Source of the DNA: Acetobacter oeni
GTDB lineage: Bacteria; Pseudomonadota; Alphaproteobacteria; Acetobacterales; Acetobacteraceae
Length of the DNA: 64,000 nt
NCBI RefSeq assembly: GCF_011516825.1
Contig: NZ_WOTA01000011.1
Location: 1-64,000, forward strand
Direction of reading: 5' to 3'
Part shown: in pieces, positions 1 through 8,053 of the stretch
Position numbering within the stretch: the first letter of the stretch is position 1
How the letters are laid out: each line of letters begins with the position of its first letter
Notes under the pieces: generated by a model
Told to the model about the DNA's origin: nothing
Database searches by the model: none
Seen by the model: the letters and a program-made list of their open reading frames with translations, nothing else
Position numbers and translations under genes: made by a program

Positions 1-402
1 CATCTGATGCTCAGATAGCAAAAACAAATCACTCACTGGCTTACCCTCCGTCGGGAAACCTGTGAATCACAAAGTGCCGGTTACTTCAATGAATTAACAG
101 GTCCTGAGCCTAGGATCGCGTATAAACACAGCACGAATCGCCAAAACAATCGAATTTTTTGCAACTGATATAGCAGCATTTGGCCGTCTGTTTTTCCTCT
201 CATAAGGCCACCCGCTTCGCAGACTGACAGCCAGAGAGGAGATTGCGCTGTTGCCCGGAACGAAAGCAGCGGTTCAGCCGTTGAATGCCAAGACATCACA
301 TACGGATAGAGAAAGCGTTTATTTCTTATCACGGCAAGGAATCCACCCCGTCCCGTTCGAGTGTTTGTTGCGATCATGCTTACCCAGCCAGGAAGAACAG
401 TC
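1..402. other. Leading region without a supported gene
   Basis: No convincing coding sequence is visible. The long minus-strand frame over 81-404 has no recognisable domain, and its upstream end overlaps the next gene. The region probably holds the promoter of the gene at 403, but no clear -35/-10 pair could be picked out. Confidence 0.4.
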
Positions 403-804
403 ATGAACGACGTTTTTCAGAAAACTGATACCGGCAGTATTTTCCTGTTCCCGGAAAAATCTCTGCTTAATCGGGAAGATGCGGCGCGGGAGCTGGGAAT
501 CAGCAACCGCATGATGCTGGCCCTGATAGCGCTCCGTTGTGGTCCGCCTTCCCTGAAAATCCGTTCGAAAGTAGTCTGGAGACGTGAAGATCTCTACCTC
601 TTCCGGCAGACTTGGATGGCAACCGTTCACGTCGACGACCGCGATCGCACAGCACGATTTTCCGCGGCCCGTCCGGACCATTCTGATGATATGGATCCCC
701 TGATGCGCGTTCTCGGACAGAGAGCCATTCGCCACCGTATTGTTCTCTCGGTTTTCTGGACCATGGGCATCACCGGTGGCCTGATGAGTCTGCTTCTGTT
801 CTGA
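403..804 (+). CDS. Helix-turn-helix protein with C-terminal membrane segment
   Basis: The family was not recognised beyond its parts. About residues 20-65 (LLNREDAARELGISNR, then a charged stretch ending VVWRREDLYLF) look like the helix-turn-helix fold of excisionase or MerR-type DNA-binding proteins. The last 20 residues or so are hydrophobic (VLSVFWTMGITGGLMSLLLF) and could be a single membrane helix. I start at 403 because the purine-rich AGGAAGAACAG lies just upstream; an in-frame GTG at 361 is the alternative. The membrane protein at 830 follows 25 bases later on the same strand, so the two may be co-transcribed. If both parts are real this would be a membrane-tethered DNA-binding protein. 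That is inference. Confidence 0.55.
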   Translation: MNDVFQKTDTGSIFLFPEKSLLNREDAARELGISNRMMLALIALRCGPPSLKIRSKVVWRREDLYLFRQTWMATVHVDDRDRTARFSAARPDHSDDMDPLMRVLGQRAIRHRIVLSVFWTMGITGGLMSLLLF

Positions 805-829
805 CGCCGGCTTTCTGAAGGATATCGTC

Positions 830-1306
830 ATGATCGGCCCGCGTTTTCTGACCCGTGTCGCCGCGTCCAGCGCAGGCGGCGCTCTTATGTCCAGTGCCGC
901 TATTCTACTACTTTCCGTGAGACGTACCGGCAGTCCCTGGCCTGGACTGAACAGCACCTCTCACTGGATCACCGGAGACAAAGCCGGCGAGGTCAGAACC
1001 GCAGACTTCACCCATACAGTCATCGGTATCGCCACAAATGCAGGCGCCACGATCTTCTGGTCCGTGCTTTACGAAAAAACTCTGGGTAGCGGAAAACCGT
1101 CCAGTATACGTTTTTTGTTTGTCACCACAGTTCTTGGCCCGGTCGCTGTTTTCGTGGATTATGTAACAACTCCAAAACGGTTTACCCCAGGCTGGGAATT
1201 CGTTTTTAGTAAACGCGATATGACCCTGATCTATATTGCCCTGGTCACAGGCATGGCGACCGGTACCGGATTTATCCGGCAAAAATCCGGATCATGCAGG
1301 AATTAA
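830..1306 (+). CDS. Conserved four-helix membrane protein, function unknown
   Basis: A 158-residue integral membrane protein. Four hydrophobic stretches are visible, near residues 10-28, 62-82, 92-112 and 131-149. The motif DYVTTPKRFTPGWE before the last helix resembles a pattern I associate with small uncharacterised proteobacterial inner-membrane proteins. No catalytic or transport signature is seen. It follows the HTH/membrane gene by 25 bases and could share its transcript. It is convergent with the phosphatase-like gene that ends at 1384; between them GGGTTT and AAACCC could pair near 1313-1331, but no T-run follows. Confidence 0.6.
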   Translation: MIGPRFLTRVAASSAGGALMSSAAILLLSVRRTGSPWPGLNSTSHWITGDKAGEVRTADFTHTVIGIATNAGATIFWSVLYEKTLGSGKPSSIRFLFVTTVLGPVAVFVDYVTTPKRFTPGWEFVFSKRDMTLIYIALVTGMATGTGFIRQKSGSCRN

Positions 1307-1383
1307 TCAGGGTTTTATCCCGAAACCCGTGGAAAGGCGTGGACTGTTGCAAAACCATTTTGTTCGATGGAGTCACGTTATCC

Positions 1384-2127
1384 TTATTCCCGGTGCAATA
1401 CCTGGTCGTTCACAAATGACGCCAGCTTCCCCGCCACGAAATCCTGCTTAAGCGCACCTTCGTCATAGTGATGCTCCACCCATTCCAGAAACGGAATTCG
1501 TCCCTCTGCTTCACCCCGGTAGCGCATGAAGAACGCATCCAGAATTCCAGTCCGCGAGTGATTGAAATGTCCATATCGCCAGGAAAGTTCTTTCAGTGCC
1601 TCATCTGCTGTTCCGCCCTCAAACAGAATCACCAGTCCTGAAGCCAGCCCGGCCCGGTCCGCGCCCGATTTACAGTGCATCAGCATAGGGAAGGCAATCG
1701 ACCGGTACAACGCTGCAAACTTTAAAATCCGGTCCCGATGTGGCGCTCCCCGGCTTTCAAATGCCATGTCCACATGTGCCAGGCCCGCGCGCCCCGCCGC
1801 ATTCCTTGACAACGCATCCGACCCGCATTTCCGGTGTCCACGCAGGTTCACCAGGGTCTTAAGACCCAGGTCCCGCGCTGCGCGGGCCAGTCGCCGGGGT
1901 GGTGGATGATTGCAGCGATATACCTTACCCGGAATGACTACATGAAAATTCGTCCAGACAAGCCGGAAGATCGCGTGATCTGCAAATAAACTATCTATCC
2001 AAGCCCGTCTGCGGCCTCTCGCTGTGGCGAGGCTTTCCTGAAACACGCGTAACTCTCCCAACAAAAAAGGGGCGCGGGGATGTGTCTCATCCAAGGTTCG
2101 TTCCGTCAATCCTGCAGGATCAGGCAT
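1384..2127 (-). CDS. Dual-specificity / tyrosine-phosphatase-like protein
   Basis: The protein carries HCKSGADRAG, the HC(X)5R phosphate-binding loop of cysteine-based protein tyrosine and dual-specificity phosphatases; the nucleophile would be Cys152 from the chosen start. Upstream, VYRCNHPPPRRLARAARDLGLKTLVNLRG matches in outline the segment that carries the general-acid loop in bacterial PTP-like proteins. The substrate is not predictable: it could be a phosphoprotein, a phosphoinositide-like lipid or a polysaccharide intermediate. I chose ATG 2127 (start MPDPAG). The frame stays open to an ATG at 2214, and neither start has a strong ribosome-binding site. The gene is divergent from the ester hydrolase that follows. 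Confidence 0.75.
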   Translation of the reverse strand: MPDPAGLTERTLDETHPRAPFLLGELRVFQESLATARGRRRAWIDSLFADHAIFRLVWTNFHVVIPGKVYRCNHPPPRRLARAARDLGLKTLVNLRGHRKCGSDALSRNAAGRAGLAHVDMAFESRGAPHRDRILKFAALYRSIAFPMLMHCKSGADRAGLASGLVILFEGGTADEALKELSWRYGHFNHSRTGILDAFFMRYRGEAEGRIPFLEWVEHHYDEGALKQDFVAGKLASFVNDQVLHRE

Positions 2128-2358
2128 TTCATGGCAGGCAGAGCTTGGTACATAGCTAAAATAGGATAGTGACTTTGAAATGTTTTGAATCCGCACTAAT
2201 AATCGGTATTGCATGAATACGGGCTGATCAGAGGTGTCCTCCGGGACGAGTGTCCGGGAATAATAACCTCAGGACTGCTTGCTGCTGTATCCCGGGTGTA
2301 TTACGGCAGAATCCTTGCCGGGTTTCGGCATAGTCCGGTCCGTTTCCAGAGAGCGATA

Positions 2359-4263
2359 ATGAAAAAAATCCTGCTTTTGTCAGCTTGTCTCAGCATAATT
2401 CCCGGTACGACACTGGCACAGAACACGACTGCCGGTACAATCGAACTCGATATGCCTGGGCATTTTCAGAGACAGAGCGTCAGCTTCGATTACGTGCGCA
2501 GGGACGTCATGATCCCCATGCGGGACGGCGTGAAGCTGCACACGGTCATTCTGGTTCCGAAAGATGCGCGCAATGCACCGATTCTGATGACCCGCACCCC
2601 TTATAATGCTGATCACATGACATCCTTTGCTTCAAGCGGAGACATGAGTTCCGTTCTGGAAGGCTACGACAACATGACCGATGTCATCGCCGATGGCGGC
2701 TATATCCGTGTCGTCCAGGATGTTCGCGGGAAATACAGATCAGAGGGGCGCTACGTTATGAACCGCCCCTTTCGCGGCCCACTGAACGGAACGCAGGTCG
2801 ATCACGCCACAGATACCTGGGACACGATCGAATGGCTGGTCCACAATACCCCTGAAAGTAACGGGAAAGTCGGCATCATCGGCATCTCCTACGATGGATT
2901 TACCGCCTTGACCGCTCTCTTCCATCCACATCCGGCTCTCAAAGTCTCCGTGCCGATGAACCCGATGGTCGATGGCTGGATCGGTGATGACTGGTTCCAT
3001 AATGGTGCTTTCCGTGAAGAAAATCTCCCCTACATTTATGACCAGGATGCTACACCCAAAAATGATGAAAAATGGTGGAGCAACCATTATGACGCCTACG
3101 ATCTCTATCTGAACGCTGTCTCTGCTGGCGCCTTGGGCAAATCACGCGGCATGGAGCAGATAGGCTTCTTCCGCCAGATCACGGCTCATCTGGCTTATGA
3201 TTCCTGGTGGCAAAATCAGGCAATGGACAAACTTCTCGTCAAAGAGGGACTGACAGTACCGACCTTGCTTGTGCACAGTCTGTGGGATCAGGAAGACAGC
3301 TATGGTGCTGTCGCTACCTGGTACGCCCTGGAAAATGTGCCGACTTCAGCCCGGAATCTCTCTATCGTCATAGGCCCCTGGAATCATGGAGGCGAGCGCG
3401 TCGAAGCCAGTAAGCTTGGTGACATAAAATTCAGAGCCGACACCGGCTACTACTTTCGTAAAAAAATTCTTGAACCATTTCTTGCCCACTATCTGAAAGA
3501 CAGTACCATATCTCTACCTGCCCGGGTCAGCGAATTTCGCACCGGAGAAAATATCTGGGAAACAGCCAGCAAACTTCCCGCTCCGGACTGCGCCTCAGAA
3601 TGCAAAGCCCTGCATCTTGAACCCGGTCATGGCCTTGGCTTTACAATACCGGGTGTCGATGCCGGAGCAGCGCAATACACTTCCGATCCGGATCATCCTG
3701 TCCCATACGTGCCTCGTCCCGTGCTGACAAAGGGCGTTACCGGCTCACCATGGAAATACTGGCTGGTCACGGACCAGCGTGATGTGGCGTCCCGTCCCGA
3801 TGTGTTGACCTTCACATCAGAAATCCTGACAAAACCTCTCACAATCGAGGGCGAGCCGCTTGTTCATCTGACAGCTTCCACAACCGGGACAGATGGCGAT
3901 TTCGTAGTCAAACTGATCGACGTTTTTCCAGACCAGGTCTCAGCACAGCCGGAAATGGGCGGCTATCAGCTAATGGTCAGTGCTGACATTTTACGCGGTC
4001 GCTATCGCAAAAGCTTTGAACACCCTGAAGCCATTCCTGCAAACACGCCGCAGCTTTACAAAATCGCTCTGCCGTTCACGAATCATACGTTCCTGCCGGG
4101 CCATAAAATCATGGTCCAGATTCAGTCCAGCTGGTTTCCGCTCTATGATCGTAATCCACAGAGCTACGTGGACAATATATTCTTCGCGCCAAAAGCAGCC
4201 TATAAACCAGCAACGATTTCTGTGGATATCAGAAATAGCTGGATCGACCTGCACACAAAATAA
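2359..4263 (+). CDS. Secreted alpha-amino-acid ester hydrolase (CocE/NonD family)
   Basis: A serine hydrolase of the X-Pro dipeptidyl peptidase S15/CocE superfamily, about 634 residues, with a cleavable signal peptide (MKKILLLSACLSIIPGTTLA). The nucleophile motif GISYDG gives Ser177, LWDQED gives Asp310 and GPWNH gives His343. The S-to-D and D-to-H spacings, 133 and 33, equal those I recall for the Xanthomonas citri alpha-amino-acid ester hydrolase triad (174/307/340). The acidic pair after the catalytic Asp (Glu312, Asp313) and Asp211 in GDDWFHNGA match the carboxylate cluster that binds the substrate alpha-amino group. Tyr82 in TRTPYNA is the likely oxyanion-hole residue. A jelly-roll C-terminal domain follows. 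Enzymes of this family hydrolyse or transfer alpha-amino acyl groups, including onto beta-lactam nuclei; the natural substrate is unknown. The frame is open to 2209, but the signal peptide fixes the start at 2359. Confidence 0.9.
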   Translation: MKKILLLSACLSIIPGTTLAQNTTAGTIELDMPGHFQRQSVSFDYVRRDVMIPMRDGVKLHTVILVPKDARNAPILMTRTPYNADHMTSFASSGDMSSVLEGYDNMTDVIADGGYIRVVQDVRGKYRSEGRYVMNRPFRGPLNGTQVDHATDTWDTIEWLVHNTPESNGKVGIIGISYDGFTALTALFHPHPALKVSVPMNPMVDGWIGDDWFHNGAFREENLPYIYDQDATPKNDEKWWSNHYDAYDLYLNAVSAGALGKSRGMEQIGFFRQITAHLAYDSWWQNQAMDKLLVKEGLTVPTLLVHSLWDQEDSYGAVATWYALENVPTSARNLSIVIGPWNHGGERVEASKLGDIKFRADTGYYFRKKILEPFLAHYLKDSTISLPARVSEFRTGENIWETASKLPAPDCASECKALHLEPGHGLGFTIPGVDAGAAQYTSDPDHPVPYVPRPVLTKGVTGSPWKYWLVTDQRDVASRPDVLTFTSEILTKPLTIEGEPLVHLTASTTGTDGDFVVKLIDVFPDQVSAQPEMGGYQLMVSADILRGRYRKSFEHPEAIPANTPQLYKIALPFTNHTFLPGHKIMVQIQSSWFPLYDRNPQSYVDNIFFAPKAAYKPATISVDIRNSWIDLHTK

Positions 4264-4589
4264 AGTCAACCTGCTGCAAAACTCAGCCAATACCGGAGGA
4301 CTGGCTCCAGAAGCGAACTTTGCGAACCAGCCAGTTCTTCCGGCGATCCCGCAGTTCATCCATAATTTCTGCGACAACAGCTGATTCTGAGAGCGAAACG
4401 GCCTTTAAGTAACAGGTAGCTATCAATCACTCCCTATGTATTAGGAGGCCTGAGTTACCACGATGCTGTCAGAGACCGCAGCCCTCTCACGTCCGCTTCC
4501 CGCAATGGCAGCGACGCAAACGACCGGATATTTTGCGTGTCCGTTAGTCTTTCGTTAAACGTTGATCCGTCATTTTTCAGGGAAATCCC
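4264..4589. other. Intergenic region between ester hydrolase and acyltransferase
   Basis: About 326 bases with no supported gene. Several frames cross it, but all are antisense to, or continuations of, the flanking genes. No clear terminator with a T-run was found. The promoter of the acyltransferase presumably lies here. Confidence 0.4.
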
Positions 4590-5711
4590 ATGCCGCCAAT
4601 GCGAGCCTCCACCGTCGTCTCGTATCCGGTCCCGGAAAAGCCCCGCTTTGATGCCTTCCAGGCTATTCGCGGTCTCGCTTCGCTTACCGTCGTTATCCGG
4701 CATGTCCTCGCCTGTTATCCACTTCAGGGACACACGCTTACCGTCGCGGTCTTCTTTCTCTTCAATTCGCCTGCGGCCGTTACCCTCTTCTTTGTCCTCA
4801 GCGGTTTTGTCCTTACCCACTCCCTTGATGCACGCGTTTTCAGGGCTAATGCTATTCCTGCCTTCTGGACGCGCAGGGTCTTTCGCATCCTGCCCGCGTT
4901 GATGGTCGTCACGCTTATCAGTGCTCTCTACACACGGCTGTCGATCGCCGCCTGGCCAGTCGCCACCAGTGATCCCTTTATGGCCGGCATTCTTCCCCAC
5001 AATATGCCACTTTCAGCCATTGCTCTGCTAAAATGCTTTCTGTCGCTCTCCAGCTCTCTCGTTCCTCAGGGCTGGACTGTTATGGTCGAACTCATCGCCG
5101 CCCTGTTCTTTCCTTTTGTCTGGCTTTGCAGCCGTAAAAACGGGCGCCTGTTTCTGCCCGTTGCTCTCATGGCTCTGTGTCTCTCCGCTTTCGCCCCTCC
5201 TGGAGGAAAAGGGCTGCCGCTGCTTTACAGTTTCAGCTTCATTGCGGGTATTCTTGCATGCCGGGCCTGGCAAAATTCAACTATCCGTCTTGCTGGCGGT
5301 GGCATCGTTCTCGCCGCCGTCAGCATGTCTCTTCCCACCCTGCTTCTTACCACGCCGGAAAATCTTGCTGCATTCTTCAACTCTCCAAAACTGGTGATTC
5401 CGGAGAGCATTTGCGCCGCCATCTTTCTCTTTGGCCTTAGTAAACCAGGGAAGGTCACGACTTTCCTCACTAAACGACCGCTTCTCTGGCTGGGCGATAT
5501 TTCCTTCAGTCTCTATCTCGTCCACTTCCTCGTTATCGCTATTGTTGGCCGGCTTTTGTCCCCCGTCCTTCCTCATTTTCCGGTTATCGTACGCGAAATT
5601 ATGGTTCTTGCCGTAACGCTGTTAATCGCTTTCCCACTTAGTCACTTTATCTTTCATCTGATCGAACTTCCTCTGAATCGGCTTGGTCATCGCCTTGCAA
5701 AACTCTGGTAA
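4590..5711 (+). CDS. Acyltransferase family 3 membrane protein (OafA-like)
   Basis: A 373-residue integral membrane protein. The N-terminus has RFDAFQAIRGLASLTVVIRH, with the R-(X)n-RG and H signature of acyltransferase family 3, followed by FFVLSGFVLTHS. About ten hydrophobic segments follow. Family members transfer acetyl or other acyl groups from cytoplasmic donors to extracytoplasmic sugars of O-antigen, exopolysaccharide or peptidoglycan. The acceptor here is not predictable because no glycan genes are adjacent; the glycan genes of this window lie 27 kb away. The start ATG 4590 follows CAGGGAAATCCC, a modest ribosome-binding site. Confidence 0.85.
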   Translation: MPPMRASTVVSYPVPEKPRFDAFQAIRGLASLTVVIRHVLACYPLQGHTLTVAVFFLFNSPAAVTLFFVLSGFVLTHSLDARVFRANAIPAFWTRRVFRILPALMVVTLISALYTRLSIAAWPVATSDPFMAGILPHNMPLSAIALLKCFLSLSSSLVPQGWTVMVELIAALFFPFVWLCSRKNGRLFLPVALMALCLSAFAPPGGKGLPLLYSFSFIAGILACRAWQNSTIRLAGGGIVLAAVSMSLPTLLLTTPENLAAFFNSPKLVIPESICAAIFLFGLSKPGKVTTFLTKRPLLWLGDISFSLYLVHFLVIAIVGRLLSPVLPHFPVIVREIMVLAVTLLIAFPLSHFIFHLIELPLNRLGHRLAKLW

Positions 5712-6099
5712 CATCTGGTGGCAAGTTACAAATTCGGAGACTCCATTCAGCACAATATTAAAATCATAACTGTGCAGGTTTGTCAGAAATTGTTTCAGCG
5801 CTGGGTCTTATGCTGTCCTGCTTCTGAATATGGCTGACCGGACAGAATGAAACCTGTCAGCCGGAATATGTATCCTAGGAAAATACGATTTACTCTGTCG
5901 TTATCAAAAATATTCAGAAATTATCTAATTTACGTAGATATTATTATTGTCACGAATAAGCCACTCGTGGTTATTTCAAAAATTCGATCTCTGATATTGG
6001 TGGGAAAGCGTCAGCCTTCTTTTGTCAGGGCTGAGTAATTTCCATATTTATCTGACTTTCGGTATTGATTCCGTCCGTAAATAATTCTGGCGGGGCAGG
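5712..6099. other. AT-rich intergenic region left of the IS element
   Basis: About 390 bases, visibly more AT-rich than the surroundings around 5880-6050. A 63-codon plus-strand frame at 5847-6038 has no recognisable domain or strong ribosome-binding site and is not called. The region ends at the left inverted repeat of the insertion sequence. Confidence 0.45.
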
Positions 6100-6112
6100 T
6101 GACGTGCCCCCC
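6100..6112 (+). repeat. Left terminal inverted repeat of the IS3-family element
   Basis: TGACGTGCCCCCC. It is identical to the reverse complement of 7327-7339. Similarity inward of base 13 is only partial. Confidence 0.85.
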
Positions 6113-6162
6113 GGAAATGTAACCATTTAAAAGTAGAGTCCGATCGAGAAGGATACGGACGA

Positions 6163-6429
6163 ATGAAGCGCAGTCGTTTTACGGAAGAACAGATCATAGG
6201 GATTTTGAAGGAACAGGAATCTGGTCTGAAGGTCTCTGATCTTTGCCGCAAACACGGGATCAGTGATGCGACGTTCTACAAATGGAAGACCCGCTATGGA
6301 GGTCTTGAAGTTTCCGAGGCCAAGCGGCTGAAGGCGCTGGAAGATGAAAACAGCCGCCTGAAACGTCTTCTGGCGGATGCGATGCTGGATAACGCGGCGC
6401 TGAAGGAGATCGTTGGAAAAAAGTGGTGA
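6163..6429 (+). CDS. IS3-family transposase OrfA (HTH_Tnp_1)
   Basis: 88 residues. [18 protein letters not shown] and [22 protein letters not shown] form the helix-turn-helix that recognises the IS ends. The C-terminal part ([19 protein letters not shown]) is the leucine-zipper-like segment used for multimerisation. It ends GKKW-stop. An A6 run at 6417-6422 just before the stop is a plausible slippage site for -1 frameshifting into OrfB, which is the normal way the active OrfAB transposase is made in this family. Confidence 0.92.
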   Translation: MKRSRFTEEQIIGILKEQESGLKVSDLCRKHGISDATFYKWKTRYGGLEVSEAKRLKALEDENSRLKRLLADAMLDNAALKEIVGKKW

Positions 6430-7313
6430 CGCCTGTTGCGAAGCGGCAGGCGGTCCGACACATTCAGGAGGCGCTGGACCTGAGTGAGCGCCGTGCCTGT
6501 GCCCTTGTTGGTCTTGCCAGGCGTGTTGCGCGGTATGTTTCCACCAGGGCGGACGATGCCGCCCTGCGCCAGCGCCTACGGGATATGGCAAGCCAACGGC
6601 GCCGCTTTGGCTATCGCCGCCTGGGCTATCTTCTGGCGCGAGAAGGGGGCAGCCCCAATCACAAGAAGCTGTTCCGCCTTTACCAGGAGGAAGGTCTGAA
6701 AGTCCGCCATCGGGGTGCCCGCAAGAGAGCGCTGGGAACGCACGCTCCCATAACCATCCCCCAGGAACCCGGGCAGCGCTGGAGCCTGGATTTTGTCTCG
6801 GATGCCCTGATCTGTGGTCGCCGGTTCCGCATTCTGACTGTTATCGACGATTTCAGTCGCAAGAACCTGGCATTGGTTGCCGACACGTCATTGTCAGGTG
6901 GACGTGTGGCGCGGGAACTGACGGCCCTGGTGGAACGATATGGCAAACCCCTCATGATTGTCAGCGACAACGGAACGGAGTTCACATCCCATGCCATCCT
7001 GAAATGGGCCGACGAGATGAAGATCGAATGGCACTATATCGCCCCGGGGAAACCGCAGCAGAACGGATTTGTCGAAAGCTTCAATGGTAGGCTAAGGGAT
7101 GAATGTCTCAACGAAACGCTGTTCACGTCCCTGACGCATGCCCGCCAGATTCTGGCTGACTGGCGGGAAGACTACAATACGGTGCGCCCACATTCCCAAC
7201 TGGATGGCAGGACACCGGATCAGGTCGCCAGACAAGCGTCTCGGGGGCATGCCCCCGAGACGCTTGTCATCCCATCAACCCCAAACCATAAAAACCGGGA
7301 ACTCTCTTTTTGA
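6423..7313 (+). CDS. IS3-family transposase OrfB, DDE integrase core
   Basis: 296 residues, in the -1 frame relative to OrfA and overlapping its end. It opens with a GTG ([11 protein letters not shown]). An HTH_21 segment ([16 protein letters not shown]) is followed by the rve integrase core. The DDE triad is visible as [10 protein letters not shown] (first Asp), VSDNGTEF (second Asp) and [14 protein letters not shown] (Glu). The order, length and tail (SRGHAP) fit the IS407 group. The coding sequence near its 3' end contains a perfect palindrome (7231-7268). No frame disruption is seen. Confidence 0.92.
   Translation: MVTPVAKRQAVRHIQEALDLSERRACALVGLARRVARYVSTRADDAALRQRLRDMASQRRRFGYRRLGYLLAREGGSPNHKKLFRLYQEEGLKVRHRGARKRALGTHAPITIPQEPGQRWSLDFVSDALICGRRFRILTVIDDFSRKNLALVADTSLSGGRVARELTALVERYGKPLMIVSDNGTEFTSHAILKWADEMKIEWHYIAPGKPQQNGFVESFNGRLRDECLNETLFTSLTHARQILADWREDYNTVRPHSQLDGRTPDQVARQASRGHAPETLVIPSTPNHKNRELSF
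7231..7268. repeat. Perfect 38-base palindrome in the 3' end of orfB
   Basis: Bases 7231-7249 are exactly the reverse complement of 7250-7268, with no spacer and centred on GCATGC. The sequence also encodes the [12 protein letters not shown] tail of OrfB. In RNA it would form a very stable hairpin; in DNA it could extrude as a cruciform. It lies 58 bases inside the right IS end. Confidence 0.85.
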
Positions 7314-7326
7314 GTGGCAACAAAAA

Positions 7327-7339
7327 GGGGGGCACGTCA
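7327..7339 (-). repeat. Right terminal inverted repeat of the IS3-family element
   Basis: GGGGGGCACGTCA, the exact complement of the left end. It lies 13 bases beyond the OrfB stop codon. Confidence 0.85.
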
Positions 7340-7994
7340 ATGAGCAGACCATGAAAATCAGACTTACCGGTCTTGACCGGAATATTCCCCGTGTCCACGA
7401 CAGAAAAATGACCGTCGCGGGAAAACAATATAGTGTCCGATGACAGATCGTGGAAGCAACTCTTCCCATGGCGCTCAATGTCATCGACTCTTTTAGCCTG
7501 CATGCCTTGGGGAAACACCTCCCTTATTGCAGATAGCTTTGCTGCAATAAGGGAGGTGTTTCCCCGGCTTTTCCTACATCCGTCTCCGTTGGACCAAAAA
7601 GCAAATGGAACGTATTGGTATTACAGTAAAGATGTCCGCCAGAGTCACCGGCATAGGCGACTGTTTTTCGTCGGTGATGATCCTCTGTTCACGACGGTGC
7701 AGGTTGCCCGACAACAGGGACACCACCTGTCCCATCATCTTTCTGCATGGATCGAACGGAAATACTCTGTTTTATCCTTAATATTTCAGAGTAACGGTGC
7801 TGTCATTGCGCTGGGAACATATGACGGATGGGCTGTCCTTACTGGTGGTTCTGTCTGGGGCTGCGGTTTTACGCATGATCTTCTGCCCACACTACCCGCA
7901 TCATGCTTTGCCGCCAGGGTCGGATTGCTCCCTTTTGTCCACTCCGGCTTTATTGCCAGATGACACCACTGTATTTGCATACAATATAATCATC
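7340..7994. other. Gene-poor scar region right of the IS element
   Basis: About 650 bases without a confident gene. A plus-strand frame (7433-7963) and a minus-strand frame (starting 7518 and running into the IS) are open, but neither has a domain I recognise. The minus frame contains HDLSSDTILFSRDGHFSVVD, vaguely like a kinase catalytic loop, and is cut by the IS right end, so it may be a remnant of a disrupted gene. The clearest object is the inverted repeat at 7509-7565. Confidence 0.4.
7509..7565. repeat. 24-base perfect inverted repeat with 9-base loop
   Basis: Arms 7509-7532 and 7542-7565 are exact reverse complements (outer end GGGGAAACACCTCCC), separated by the loop 7533-7541. The arms are too long for an ordinary terminator and no T-run follows directly. 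It could be the fused ends of a deleted mobile element, a MITE-like unit or a structured RNA element. Confidence 0.85.
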
Positions 7995-8020
7995 AAAAAA
8001 TGCCGCTCCATCATGCGGCA
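7995..8020 (-). terminator. Rho-independent terminator of the DUF1796/ACP/FkbH unit
   Basis: On the minus strand TGCCGC, an 8-base loop, GCGGCA and a run of six T form a canonical intrinsic terminator, about 34 bases beyond the FkbH stop codon. Confidence 0.85.
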
Positions 8021-8053
8021 CTCTGGAAAATCTACTGAAAACCAGACCGGATA

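Larger units (their letters stand above)
6100..7339 (+). mobile_element. IS3-family insertion sequence, IS407-like group
   Basis: A complete 1240-base element. Its ends are a perfect 13-base terminal inverted repeat, TGACGTGCCCCCC at 6100-6112 and its complement at 7327-7339, with the TG...CA termini of the IS3 family. Inside are two overlapping frames, orfA and orfB, in the usual -1 arrangement. Both look intact, so the element may be active. The flanks do not show a matching 3- or 4-base target duplication (CAGG on the left, ATGA on the right). That suggests recombination or deletion at one side after insertion. Confidence 0.9.

Noticed and set aside
81..404. 107-codon minus-strand frame at the window start
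   Set aside because: No domain, overlaps the HTH gene start and has no ribosome-binding site.
7267..7518. Minus-strand frame with a kinase-loop-like stretch (HDLSSDTILFSRDGHF)
   Set aside because: Only ~60 codons lie outside the IS, and the resemblance is too weak to call. It is kept as a possible remnant in the region note.
7433..7963. 176-codon plus-strand frame in the scar region
   Set aside because: No known domain, and the inverted repeat lies inside it. Composition and lack of a good start argue against a gene.
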